Source of the DNA: Pteria penguin
Taxonomy: Eukaryota > Mollusca > Bivalvia > Pterioida > Pteriidae
NCBI GenBank assembly: GCA_035048485.1
Contig: CM068585.1
Location: 16,721,501-16,785,500 of the forward strand
Direction of reading: 5' to 3'
DNA: 64,000 nucleotides
Shown: in pieces, positions 12,501 through 23,900 of the stretch
Layout: every line of letters starts with the position of its first letter
Position numbering within the stretch: position 1 is the first letter of the stretch
Notes under the pieces: model-generated
The model's database searches: none
Seen by the model: only the letters and a program-made list of their open reading frames with translations
What the model was told of the DNA's origin: nothing
Position numbers and translations under genes: made by a program

Positions 12501-14448
12501 CACATTTGTCAGACAAACTGGACAAGAGAGTGAGAGGGCTTCAGAATGCCCCGCTACTCTCGACCAATTAAAGGCTTCCTTGTTGTAAGAGTGGGATAAT
12601 ATCCCCATGAAAAGGATAAATGCTCCTAATCAGAGAATCTGGGCTGTAACAGATGCAAAAGAAGGCATACAAGATACTGAGGATTTAAACCATATTTAAT
12701 ACAAAAAAATTTATTTCAGAATGAAAATAACGACACATTTTAATTAAGATACCCTTCTTGATCACAATGATGCATTTGGTATAAAAAAGTTTGTGAAATG
12801 TTACCCTCAGGCCTCTGGGATCTATACCATCCCATCATGGATCCATCAAAAAACAGCAACATTTGTAGGGGACAATGATTACTTCATACCCGGTATCTAC
12901 TAAGTTTTCTTTAATCCTAAAATTAGTTCTGAAGAAGTCCATCAAAAACATATTATTACATATACTTATACTAGGAATGGTATATCCTACTCTTTTTAAA
13001 TCTTAAAAAAAATGCAAAAAATTCCTTAAAATTACTTTTGTATTCCATTTGTTTTCTTTCCAATTACATTTATTTGAGCAATAAATCATATAAAACACAT
13101 GAAGTCAATATATGATAACCAATCTGCAAGGAGAAAATCTAATAATTCTAAAATAGGCAAAAAAGACAATTAAAATAAAAAGCATCAAAAATTTCATTTC
13201 AGAATGGAACTAAAATATAATCTACAACACTTTTTAAAGAAAATCTTCTAGTTCTAGAAAATGCATTTAGTTTGATGATCTAGGAAACCCCTAAGGAAAA
13301 GTTTCTAAAAGAAGTCTACCCTGTGGACCTATGTCACCCTGCCCTGGACCCATCCTTGACAGATTTGGTCAAAAAACGAAAACATTTGTGGTGGACCTTT
13401 AGTACTTTATCCTTACAGTGGTTGTAAAGTAGTTGAAATGTGAAAAGTTTCAGAGGAAGATGTATGACGTATTATGACAATAGCTCACTTAGCCTTTGGT
13501 ACAAGACAGCTAGAAACAATTAAATCATGTTGTACAGATGATGAGATCAGGTGCCCATGAAGAGTAAGTATCTTTTGCCAGTCGGATAGGCCTTCTGTGT
13601 ATGATTCCAGTTAAAATCAGGTGTAAATTAAAGGTAGATTTTATACCTCCTACATCTCACATTAGCAATCTAATAAAACTGATTTTTTGAATACCATGTA
13701 CCATGTATAGTTTTCGACCTCTTTGTTAATGCTGTTGTATTTAAAACTCTAGCATTGGCAATATAGTTTCAATATAGAGAGAACTATGTCATTCATGTAT
13801 GTATTCATAAATTAAAGCTAAATGAGCAGTATAAAAACTCCAATATGCTCAGATAGCACAAAATTTACTCGCTCATGAACTACATGTATTATGTGTTATA
13901 TTACATTGTAGATTTGCTAGTCCTCAGAAACTCCTGAATATTAGGTTAGAGCTTCAATACATATTTAGACTTTATATTCAGTGGTTGGGATGTGAAATTG
14001 ATTCCAATGTATGAAAAATCAATGTTCAGAAAGTAAATATGGCATGTTCTGACCCCGGCAAAACATTTTGAAAGTATATTGGAGATTAACAATGATTAAT
14101 TTAATAATTACCTTTGAGAGCTTTCATTTTTTCCTCTGCAGCTGTGATCAGATGTGAAATATCTCCATCTAGCTCTTCAGTCAGTTTTCTGAGTGTAGCA
14201 TACTGCCCAGGTCCTATTCCCTCCTCACCTAATTCCTCTCTATCGTTCAACCATTCCAGGATCTGTTCTGGTGTGTCTACGCTACTTTTTGGTGGTTTAA
14301 TTTTTTCTGAATCAAGTTTAAACTTCTCGAAATCAACCTTACATTTTTCTGCATTTGGGTTCAGATATTCAGAACATAGAATTTTCTGAAGTTTTTCATG
14401 CACCTGTTTGTCTGAATCACAGTCCTCAAATCTTGCAATACTCTCCAT
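6444..14448 (-). CDS. Talin-like FERM protein, 5' part (5 exons, partial)
   Basis: Exons in transcript order are 14448-14112, 10842-10708, 9809-9660, 8513-8371 and 6574-6444. All have AG/GT boundaries and phases that join without shift, giving 298 residues plus 2 nt in the window. Talin links integrin tails to actin; its FERM head has F0-F1-F2-F3 modules. Residues about 123-255 match talin F1, including the family's long charged insertion ending KLHTDDE and the WLDH segment; the FFYSD...RDPVQLNLLYVQ stretch begins F2, which continues with AVEFAALQCQIQYG. The first 112 residues do not resemble talin F0. The last donor (GA|GTAAGT) implies more exons to the left, not found. It could be an ordinary talin with a divergent or alternative first exon, or a talin paralogue. 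The talin-type FERM call is firm; the orthology is not. Confidence 0.87.
7030..7540. repeat. Minisatellite, about 21-22 bp unit
   Basis: About two dozen degenerate copies of a unit like AGCTAAAGGACTATCACTAA, with AATAGTTAAAGGA and CAGCTACAGGACCATC variants. It lies in the talin-like intron between exons 4 and 5. I see no coding or splice signal in it. Confidence 0.93.
7820..8200. repeat. Degenerate dispersed repeat with GACCTTGA motifs
   Basis: Intronic sequence with repeated ACCATTTTCAGTTG...CTATG and GACCTTGA / TGACCTTTAAGTCAATA segments. It resembles other copies in the window (11210-11690). It is very decayed and its boundaries are approximate. Confidence 0.45.
8371..8513 (-). CDS. Talin-like gene, exon 4 (F1 to F2 junction)
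   Basis: This encodes DWLDHNKTLNEQGV, then KKFFYSDRNVDQRDPVQLN and LLYVQ. The FFYSD-x-NVD-x-RDPVQLNLLYVQ block is a talin hallmark. Acceptor is TTCATAG|TT and donor is TACAG|GTGAGT (phase 0). Confidence 0.95.
9041..9462 (+). repeat. Dispersed repeat, ATGCCC-hairpin family (diverged copy)
   Basis: It starts with TTTTATGCCCACAGAATC and a degenerate GGTGGCAT return arm, then GTCTGTTTGTCT, several GACCTTTGACC-like segments, and ends GGGGCACTGTATTTCACAAA. The order matches the copies at 27141 and 29057. Confidence 0.65.
9660..9809 (-). CDS. Talin-like gene, exon 3 (F1 with charged insertion loop)
   Basis: This encodes GLANYEEYSLVVDF followed by a lysine- and glutamate-rich stretch ending KLHTDDE. 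Talin has the same order (NYEEYSL, basic loop, KLHTDDD). In talins the F1 loop helps membrane binding. The acceptor CTACAG|GTTTGG is the same sequence that recurs through the adjoining minisatellite. The donor is GAAA|GTGAGT. Confidence 0.92.
9812..10250. repeat. Minisatellite (47-57 bp units) carrying copies of the exon 3 splice acceptor
   Basis: Eight or so tandem units of CCAATAATCTAACATCATGA, then TTGTCCAAACCTGTAGATA, then TATATAACC. On the minus (sense) strand each unit contains CTACAG|GTTTGGACAAT, close to the true exon 3 boundary CTACAG|GTTTGGCTAAT. The last unit runs into the exon itself. Peptides readable through it (LDNHDVRLLGYI) are products of the repeat, not a gene. Confidence 0.93.
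10371..10545 (+). mobile_element. tRNA-derived SINE, family B, copy 1
   Basis: The tRNA-like head has an A box (TGGTGTAGTGG) and a B box (GGGTTCGATTCCC). The body carries ACCTCCTGCTTCCATGTCGC and ATATAACTGAAATATTGTTG, the tail is GCGACGTAAAACACC, and it ends in a (CCAA)n run. The target-site duplication CTTATATAAAA flanks it exactly at 10361-10371 and 10546-10556. It is nearly identical to the copies at 47037 and 59912. Confidence 0.95.
10708..10842 (-). CDS. Talin-like gene, exon 2 (start of FERM F1)
   Basis: This encodes ...IIQITLLDGSAKKLQVEEG and ends in SLCEKIG. It aligns with the beginning of talin F1, where talin has KIRMLDGT and ends in CSRIG. Acceptor is TTTATAG|AA and donor is ATTG|GTAAGT. 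Phase 1 at both ends matches its neighbours. Confidence 0.9.
11210..11690. repeat. Degenerate internal tandem repeat, about 120-150 bp, GACCTTTGACC-rich
   Basis: Three successive units share ACTGTGACCTT...TTTGACC, CCCAAAATCAATAGGGTTCT, TCCAAATTTA and AGAAACCAATAATTACAGTC. It is in talin-like intron 1 and probably a dispersed molluscan repeat family; boundaries are approximate. Confidence 0.6.
12060..12165 (+). mobile_element. SINE family A, 3' fragment
   Basis: It keeps only the body of family A: AGATCCCTCAATGCTTCAGT, AGGTCCATGG...TTGCA and GCACTGCATCAGGCTGAGGC. These match AGATCCCTCACTGCTTCGGG ... CCGCATCAGGCAGATGCC in the better copy at 17396. The tRNA head is missing. Confidence 0.65.
12290..12680 (+). 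pseudogene. Decayed Tc1-type transposase fragment
   Basis: Pieces of a Tc1-like transposase are readable in changing frames. One reads KWLFFTDESNFF (the first catalytic-D block, FTDES), another LIMIWGGISH (the WGGIS motif), and a later one LDQLKASL...EWDNIP, as near a Tc1 C-terminus. The central HDN...SPDLNP part appears deleted. It lies in talin-like intron 1 next to a SINE fragment. It is not functional. Confidence 0.65.
14112..14448 (-). CDS. Talin-like gene, exon 1 (novel N-terminus, residues 1-112)
   Basis: The ATG at 14448 sits in ACCATGG, a strong initiation context, and opens MESIARFEDCDSDKQ. The exon ends AAA G|GTAATT (phase 1). The product is acidic and probably mostly helical (VHEKLQKIL; ILEWLNDREELGEEG; YATLRKLTEELDGDISHL; AAEEKMKALK), with no signal peptide or membrane segment. 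Talin proper starts with the ubiquitin-like F0 module, which I cannot recognise here. The region could be a replaced N-terminal domain or a very divergent F0. Confidence 0.82.
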
Positions 14449-14930
14449 GGTGTACAATTTACAGTTTATGAAGTCCAGTCATTGAAAATAATTTCTCTGC
14501 CAATTTTCTTAATCAAATGAATAAATAATTCAGTAAATCTATCACAGTATTATCTTATTCAGATTCAATGCCTGACTGTGAATATATACTGTTGTTCGGT
14601 TTTTCCTGAAAAAAAGAGACATGTTATTTCAGCTACAAGAATTGATCTATTTTTAGAAACAGTCTGAATAGCTCGGCTTGCTACTTGATATCTTTGTCCT
14701 CTTTCACACTTCCACTTTACTTAAATTTGATGGGAATTACTTCCTTGTGATGAGCGCTCACTTATCAATAATTATTTACTAGTATACCACACTTAATTTG
14801 AGAACTGACACAGAAATTACTCATTTGAAAATCCAACTTTCGCTTCATTGCAAGCTCCTCCGCTCCGGTTTGATTTTGATTTTATAGTTAAATCGTCATT
14901 TCCAGTGTTGATATTAAACGAACACGAGCG
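14449..14930. promoter_or_regulatory. Probable bidirectional promoter: talin-like (minus) and POLR1E (plus)
   Basis: The two start codons point away from each other 483 bp apart. The interval includes a locally GC-richer, CpG-bearing patch around 14840-14930 (CTTCGCTTCATTGCAAGC, CTCCGCTCCGG, ACGAACACGAGCGATG) in an otherwise AT-rich window. I see no convincing TATA box for either gene. 5' untranslated exons cannot be excluded. Confidence 0.65.
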
Positions 14931-14982
14931 ATGTCACATTGTAAGATTATATGTAAGAAAAACAGAGACACAGTATTATTAG
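14931..14982 (+). CDS. POLR1E: POLR1E exon 1 (residues 1-17)
   Basis: The ATG at 14931 follows CACGAGCG and reads MSHCKIICKKNRDTVLL, ending TTAG|GTAATC. Its phase (1) is exactly what exon 2 needs, and the joined ...DTVLLANFTNGKV matches the human pattern ...RAVLVQFSNGK. The position, immediately opposite the talin-like start in the CpG-bearing patch, supports it. The following intron is 8.6 kb. Only a transcript would prove it. Confidence 0.78.
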
Positions 14983-17900
14983 GTAATCAGAGTAATATGA
15001 AAATGATGCAGAAATAAAAGCTGCTATTTAATTGTCATTTTCCTTTTTTGGGATTGGCCTCAAAATTGACTTTTTGTGTTCATGGAACAGACAATCAAGA
15101 TTCAAGTCATCTGATGATCTGTATCTGTTCTACTGTCCAGTACAGTGTCCAGGCCACCAGTTTTGTGTGCCAGAACAAAAGCAATATTTTTTTTCAATTT
15201 GTGATATTGTTAGGTAAAAGAACTTCGTAATGACAGATTGAACATAGTCATAACCAAAAATAGTTAAAATAATCTAAATACACTGATATTCTGTAAGTAG
15301 GCAGTTCTTTTACCTCTTATAGCATCCACTGCGCTCCCCAGGTGGTGCTGTGTGACGTAATATGGCTTCACTTAAAATATCATCAGGGATTACCGTCTTG
15401 CTTTGTACAAAGGAGTATGGCTAAGCCTCAGAGAATTATGTTCCAAACGGCGCTACTAAATGAAGTCCGGAGAAGTCCAGAGAAGTCCGGAAGGAAAATA
15501 CGGGGGTTAGGGGTTTGGAAAGGACATCCGGAGATAGATTATGATAATATCTAATACATATCCAAGTTTCATCCAAATATATTTAGTAGTTTTGATTTTA
15601 TAAGCTCACAAAGTTTCTCGGGTGAATTCCAATTACCGTGCGCCGTTATACTGGATCGGTATCTGTTGTGTCATATGGAAGTCACGTATTTAACTTTCAA
15701 TTTATGTAAGATCTCTTCGCGCAAAGTGATATTAACTTTCCAACAATTTGTAAAAGGAAACAGTTTTATAAAAACTGAGGTTATTAGCCATTGTTTATGG
15801 AGAAACAACCAAACAAACAGACAAACAACATTTCCAGCTCTTGTTGCGGGGAGGCCATTTCTGTAAGAGCCATAAGAATAAATAAATAAGTAAATAGGTA
15901 AATAAAAACCTGAATAAAAGTAATTTGGTGATAACATGCAATAATCCATTCTTTACACACACACACACACCTACACACACACACACACACAATGCCTCAA
16001 GTATAGTATAAAAATTAATTAATGATTAATTATTCTACAATGATAAATTCCTAATATGATATTGAGAAATTCAAAATCAAGAAGATACTTTGGATATTTA
16101 AACAATGATTTTTGTTGTTTAATTTACTTTAAAATATGAATCAATAATAGTGTAATTTAAATAAATAAGCAAGAATAAGAAATTAAATTACAAATATGAT
16201 AAATAATTTTATATGAAATATTACGTAAATCAATAAATCAATTTAAAAATGAAGTTTCAAATACATGTATGGTAGACAGTTTGTATTTCCTACATTTTGC
16301 AGATTTAGAAATATTAAAATATTATTTAATGTGATATTTTTCCATGAAACTTTGGTCTAATACAAATAAATTAAAAAAAAAAAAAACAAGTCATAGACTA
16401 TTTTTACTATAATACAATCTGTTTTAAAAAGGATTTCATGAGCTGAGACTATGCATAAACTTGATAAAGATATCAATTGAATTAAAGAAAGGAAAAAGAT
16501 CCAGATAAATAGTGACTATCAAGTAATGATTGATTTCCACTGGGACATACGGACGGACATGCAGACAGACCAACGTCGTAAAAATTTGTCTTAAATTTGT
16601 CTTTGTTTAATTGTTTGTTTGTTGTTGGTTTTTTTAACAAATCGCAACGAGGTGTTGATTGGTGGGTAACTGTCGAAAGATTATGATAAGAGAATTCGAT
16701 AACCCCCCCCAAAAAAAAAAAACAAAACAAAACAAAACAAACAAAAAAATAAAGTAAAACACGACAAACTAGCGAAAATTCAATTTAAAAACATCTGGAA
16801 GAAGTTCTTTGCAAACAACACAGCAATAGATTAAAATGTACATTAAATAATATTATCCTTAAATTTTATACTTCTAAGAGTTTTATAATTCATCCAACCA
16901 CAATCAACTGGTATTATAAATACCGTCTTCAGTACCCAAATTTTCACTAAGGTAATTTTAATATTGGTCCCTTGTTTTAAAAAATGTTTGTGTATGCAAT
17001 CTATTGGGATCAACTGTACTTCTCAAGCACTATCTTCCTACCAAATTTGAAGCTTGTAATATGAAGTGTTCTTGAGTTGGCCGTTGCACAAGGTAAGGAG
17101 GACCGACCGACATACCCACCAACATAAGCAAGGCAATAAGCCCCATGCTTCTTCGAAGCTAAAATAAAGCTAACATATAATTTTTAATGAAATAATCAAT
17201 TATTTTCTTAAAATTTACATAACTAGCAAAGCAACAGTACGGAACTCCTAATTATGTGTTCATTAGTAGAAATTGGCACACCGTGTCCTACGCAAGAGAA
17301 GAAGGGACATTGCAAATAATGAACAACAAAGTATCTCATAAAATTGAATAATACATCTAAATTAAATATAAATATTTTTGATAAGTTCTTCACAAGCCGG
17401 TGCGGCCTAGTGGATAAGGTGCTCGGCTCGTGATCGAGAGGTTCCAGGTTCGACTCCCGTCCTGTGCACACCAGTGTTCTGTCTTTCGGATGAGACAGTA
17501 AAAACCGAGGCCCCGTGTCGTGGTATGCATGGCACGTTAAAGATCCCTCACTGCTTCGGGTGGGTCCGTTGCAAAGGTCAAAATTTGTATGCCCCGCATC
17601 AGGCAGATGCCGTCACCATATACGTGAAATATTCGTGGTGTGACGTAAAACAAAAATCAATTAACCTTTTTTTCTTTTTTTTTTTTTGCTTTACAAATTA
17701 ATTTGAGGATTTCACAACGACATGTGAGAGCTTATTTTTATTTAAAGATTGTATTCTGTTATCCGTATTTCCTGATTCGATCTGTATATCTTCTTTATCT
17801 CGCTTTCTTTATGCTTTTCATTTTTGCATATATCTTGTATATATCTTTATGTCATTCTTCATTTAGGTTTTATTTCTTAAAAAGAAATCTTTAGCTATTT

Positions 17901-20900
17901 GGTTGAAGCTAATTTATGTTATTTACAATGTATTTGTATTTGATTATATACCCAGAGCATTCTACATTTCGTTCTTAGTTTCTTTATAATTATCACCGTT
18001 TTATGTATGTAATATTTTGATGAACTTACGTAAATATTTTCATACGTTTATTCCTATTTTTATTCAGTTCTGTCTTTCATTCATTTATTAATTATAAAAT
18101 TATAATATTTATATACTATGTCATCGTTCAGATGAATATGAATGACATCTTAATTATCTTCTTTCCAATATTTTACTCTTAATTCCTTTATTAAGTATAA
18201 CGTTTGCGTTAAATTAATTGTAAATTTTATATATCTTAATTTTTCTTCATTTCATTTTTGTATTTTCATTTTTCTTTTTTCCCCTTTTTTTCACAGTTTT
18301 ATTTTAGGCTGTTATAGAGGTAACCTCCACGTGACGAGCTGGTAACGTTAAGAAAAAATAAGTTGTAGCATTAAATGGCCGAAAATGACCTTTTTTGGTA
18401 AAAATTTTACGTCCAAACCACCGCAACCCTCCCCTAGATCCGCCAATACTCTGATTCATAAAATACTATTGTCAAATTGTCTAAGATTTTACAATTCATC
18501 GTGTATAGTGTATAAGTATATATAACCACACTACAGTACAGATCCCGATCCAATATCATGGCGCTCGGTAGTTGGAATTCACCGGGGAAACTTTGTGAGC
18601 CTATAAAATTAAAACTACTCAATATATTTGGATGAAACTTGGATATGTATTAGATATTATCATAATCTATCTCCGGATGCCCTTTCCAACCCCTCACCCC
18701 CTGTACTTTTCTTCCGGACTTCTCCAGACTTCATTTAGTAGCACCCGTTCCAAATAGTAGTTGAAACCAAGGCATGGAATTTTATATTTTTGGTATATGA
18801 CATTCATGGGGACTTCCCATTTGTTTTTCATTATACATAGCTCACTTGAAGAGTAAGTTTGCTGCGTAATCAAAGGTAATTATTATATACCTACTTTTAA
18901 ATGAAAGAAATGAATAGAATAGACATTTGCTTAGAGTAATTGCTGTTAAAATGCAAATTATATCTCCATATTCATACTACATTTCGCCGTTTTGTGAGCT
19001 ACCCCTATGTGCAAAAAGAATGATAACTTTTCCTGGCACCAAATAGTGAAATACTGGTACATGTGACATGGTCAATATTCTTAGTTTTCATGGAATTTAT
19101 TGCTGTTAAACACTAAACAGAAATCAAAGAGTTTTGCCAGATGGTAATCGCCGTTTCATACAACAGTTGATAATGTGATAGAAATAGAATATCAACGCAG
19201 TTAGTAGAAAATAAGGATAAATCTGAAAGTGAAAGACATGGTTTACAGTTTAGAAAGTAGGATGAGAATATGATTATGAGAATCCTCAGTGACTGAGTCA
19301 GCTGATTTCTGTCAATGTGTCAGTGTTGTCATGTCACCAAGTCATTCAGAATAGTGGGGGTGGGGGGGGAGGGTTTGAGGTCAGAATCACAAACACCTCA
19401 TCATTGACTAAAGACAGTACAGGTGTATTGGTAACATTGAGATCAGATTCTGATAACAAACCCTCCCCTCCAAAAAGTAAGGAAATAGGACTCTTTCAAC
19501 CTCCATGCTATTGAGTTGCTAGTTGTTAGGCATGAATATGGATAGGTACATAGTAGCTGCATAGTTGAACAGTGGAAGTATGAGTTGTATACATGTCTTA
19601 CAGACACCCCCTTGCTATCCATTTTTGTTTAAGAAGTATAAATTAGTACTTGTTGCAATAACACTCCCTACGTTTTTCAAGAAGTGCTAAAGCATGCAAT
19701 TTTGTACAAGAAGAAAATTTAAACGTGCATTTTTTACCAAAATAGTTATTTTTTACTTTAAGCATTCCATATATTCTTTTTCTGTTGCCTTCAGTGTTTT
19801 ATATTGAGTTTTATTGCCTTTTTTTTATCTGCGAAATCCCTACCCTGGGCATACCAGGTATTTATGGCACTTCAGCTCTAGAACCTCAAAAGATAAATTA
19901 AATTGGTTTGCGAAGACATAAGCATGCATTTTTCATGTGATATAGCAGGTTATTCTTTATATTTCTTGTATGCACTTCCCACATTATAATGCTGGCACTT
20001 TTTTTTAAATTACCATTTTTAGCTCACCTGAGCCAAAGGCTCAAGTGAGCTATAGTCATAGTGCACTGTCCGTCGTCATTGTCGTCGTCCGTCCATCATT
20101 AACTTTTTCACATTTTCGACTTCTTCTCTGGAACTACCTTGCAGATTTGGATCAAACTTTGTATAAATGATGTACTCAAGATCCCCTACTAAAATTGTGT
20201 TCGGGATCCAGTTTCTGGACTTAGTAATTTCAATGAAGAAAAGTGTCATGTTTTTCAGTTAATTGATATTGATGATTTCTTAATGACTGTTTTGATCATA
20301 ATTATGGTAAGGAATATTATTGTGAAAGAATTTTGTCAATATCTCAATTTTTGGATTTTTTATGAATTTTTTAAGACTTCAAAAAAAAGGGGGGGGGGGT
20401 TGACCATTCCTCACATTTTCAACTTTTTCTGCAAAACTGTTCAAAGGATTTTAATAAATTTTGGTAGAAATAAATCACATATGATCCTCCTTAAATTCTG
20501 TTGTTTTCGTCCAGACCTCTTTACAGGTGGCGCCACCATAGTCAAAAGTAGGTCACAAAAGAGTACCCTCTTTTTCATACAGGCTGTATACAGATACAAA
20601 TAGAATGCATAGAAATGATCTAGAGGGATGAGTGAAGATGTATTGTCATTTTGGTTCCCTTTCAAAATAAACTTTTAGAATTTTTTTACACATTTGTTTG
20701 GACTTTGTGATTTCAATGCAGAAAAGAGTCATATTTCCTAGTTAATTGATAATGATGATTTCTTATGGACTATTGTGATCATAGTTATGGTAAGGAATGT
20801 TACTTTGAAAGAATTTTGTCAATATCTCAATTTTTTGATTTTCTATGAATTTTTTAAGACTTCCAAATGAGGATGTATAGAGACAATTCTTCACATTTTT

Positions 20901-23900
20901 AACTTCTGCTGTTATACCACAAGGAAGATTTTAATTAAACATGGAATACATGAAGTACTATAGGTCCGCTATCAATTTTTTACATTTCATCCAAATTGGT
21001 TAACAGATAATGCCACCATGTCAAAAAACTAGGTCTGACAATGGTACATATACCACTTGGTAATTAAAATATGGAGAGTAGCGGTTCAAATCCAGCTGTG
21101 GTCAAAATTGTTTTTTTCATTTCTTTACACATCTGGACAATATTTGAAACAATTGTTGTTCATGACCCAGACTTGAAATCATTCAACAAAAGGCCCCACC
21201 TTTGACTAAATGACTAACTTGTTGCCCTGAATGACATCTTGCAGAGACAAAGGAAATGCTTAATATCAAAATCACCTGAATGGATGTGCAAAAAAGTGTT
21301 GTTTTTTATTCTAGCCTGAAATAAAATTTGACAAATTTTCAACATTTGTGTTGACTTAGTCACATTAATGCAAAAATAAATGAATTCTTCCTTCATGCAT
21401 GACTGATCATCTAGGTACTCAGGTGAGCGATATAGGCCCACTTGGGCCTCTTGTTATTCTGGTTTGAAATATAATTTGACATATTTTCAACATTTGTGTT
21501 GACTTAGTCATAGTAATGCAAAAATAAATGAATTCTTCCTTCCTGCATGACTGATCATCTAGGTACTCAGGTGAGCAATATAGGCCCACTTGGACCTCTT
21601 GTTTTCAAGCCATTGGGGCATCTTATATCTATTAGTAATTAGATTTTTTACAGAATTACATTTTTATAGAATAACATCTGTAGAGTCCAAACTCTCTCAA
21701 ACAAGTTGCCTTCCATAGGTCATATGTATATGAAATATTTTCATATGATCAGTTGAAATAAAGAAACAATCAACACCATTGCAGCCTAAATAAGAAAAAG
21801 CAATGAAAGGGAAAATTTGTTTTTAAATTATTTGTACATATATTGACACTAGTTATATTGTGAATAAGAATACTTAAGATTTAATATATTGTTTATCCCG
21901 ATGAAACCAAGTGATGTCTTAAGAACAGTTTTGGTTGCCACCATCTTGTGCAATTAGCTTATCTCCTTTGCCAGATGTTCCAGTGATGCTGTGAGTTTGT
22001 AATATATCTACAGCAATGAGCAAGTGCCACCAGACATTTCAGCTTTTTCCCACTTCGATCTATTGTAATTGGGGCCTTTGCAACTTTTACCATTTTTAAC
22101 TTCAGCCCAATCATATGACAGTCAGCTCAATACAAAAGACAATTGGCTTATATTTCTGATTTTCTTTGGAAAAAAAATTATTTGGGCTTTTAAAATAAAT
22201 GATTTCTTTTAATTATCTTAATTAACTTCATCATGTGACCACAAAAAGCTTTTTATATTAAAATTCAATGGAGTTACCTACCTTGTCCAACATCTTTGAG
22301 ATGAAACTGTAATTTTTGCTTGCACATTCATACAGATTTTATTAACTTATTTTGAAAAGTAGATTTCAGCTGTTTAATTAGAATTAATGAAGTGACATAA
22401 TCAATGTTAATATTTAAGCAAATGAAAATCCATGATAGTGTTAGACATTATAAGAGTAAATTGCAATAAACAATTAATGACATTATGGTTATATTGTTAG
22501 CTTTTAAATGGGACAAAAACTTACACATTTCACTCATGCACACGAAAACAGATAAAGCTTTAAAACAAGATGAGGATAAATGTTAATGTGAAACATGTGA
22601 CATAATTTGCAAAGATATGACACTTGGAACACCAAACAGAAAAAAAATAAAAAAAATAAAAAACAATCCTTCACCGTGGTAAAATATTTTATTGTCTTAG
22701 GATGGTCAGATGAAATGATATCTTAATTTAAATAGAAGCATTGCATGTATTAGTCAAAGTTTCTTTCATTCACAAAAAAATAAATATGGAACAAAAAAAA
22801 TTATGCTCATATCATGGAAAAGAAGCTTATTAGTCATATAGGGCCATAATCTGCGATAAATTCAGTACATGGAATCATCAGAAATGCAACACTAGTAGAA
22901 TTTTTTTGTGAAAATAAAATCATTAAAATACATCATGTAATAAGCAATATCATTTTCTTATATTAGATACAAATAAGAATTGGGCTGAAGTGTCTTGAGT
23001 GTAATTTAATCAAATGAGGAACCAAAGTGTCTATTTTGATAGGCCGAATGGTCTGTAACCAAAATTCCAAAAGGCAGAGATGATTGTAGGTCGAAATGGA
23101 AAAAGACCAAAGAGTCTGGAATCCTCTACATATATTACACTCCATTTGTTTCTTCCAATTAATAGAAACTACAATGTGTCATTTACTAATAGTGGAGATG
23201 AATATGATGTTATCTTTATTACAGAGAATGGGAACATCCTTTGATAAAGTAAGAAACAAAAATGTTTACCCTCACTCTCTGGCACATGAGACTTAATGTA
23301 TGGTAACTATTTAGGAATTTTTGGTCACATTTTTTACTAAAGGTTCAAACTGGAAATCTGCATTATTTTAGAATTGTAATCCAGGAATTATTATGATATA
23401 GATCAGGCTTATTGTGATATCCATTATAGATCACTTTTGTTGGTCTTCAAAATTGGTATTTACTTTTTGAAGAAGTGTTTCTTGAGTGTTGAAATGCAGA
23501 ATGTTTATACAAGTCATAAGGCATTTTGTATTGTTGTAATTTTTATCTTTATTGCAGCTAATTTTACAAATGGTAAAGTAATTTCATCTAAAGCAGATGC
23601 ACTCAAATTTGGCTGCTATCAACATGATGATGGAGATACAAAGAGGAACAAGAAAATATTGGTAAAATCTTAAAACTGCTTAAAGTTTAATGTTACATGT
23701 ACTTGTTTATACTTTCAGAAATTGTTTCAAAGATAATTTGATTGTCAGTGTGTATTTTATCACACACCAGATTTTGTTTCTTATCATGCAGGTTGCAGAA
23801 ACAAGCAAGTTATCATATGTAGGGCAGACATTTGGACTTCATGCCAATAAAACCAGTCATTCTTGCAAGTGAGTACAAATTTTTGACAGATGATTACTGA

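Larger units (their letters stand above)
14983..23557 (+). other. POLR1E: POLR1E intron 1 (8.6 kb), repeat-filled
   Basis: It holds the 15.4-18.75 kb inverted-repeat structure, a nested SINE, (CA)n and A-rich simple sequence, and the 20.02-21.6 kb hairpin-headed element. The rest (18.8-20.0 and 21.6-23.5 kb) is AT-rich with no exon I can defend. Confidence 0.7.

Noticed and set aside
17396..17470. Functional tRNA gene at 17.4 kb
   Set aside because: It continues into the family A SINE body seen elsewhere.
18558..18620. ATGGCGCTCGG as POLR1E start exon
   Set aside because: It lies in the right arm of the inverted repeat, and its product has no POLR1E similarity. The exon at 14931 fits in both phase and sequence.
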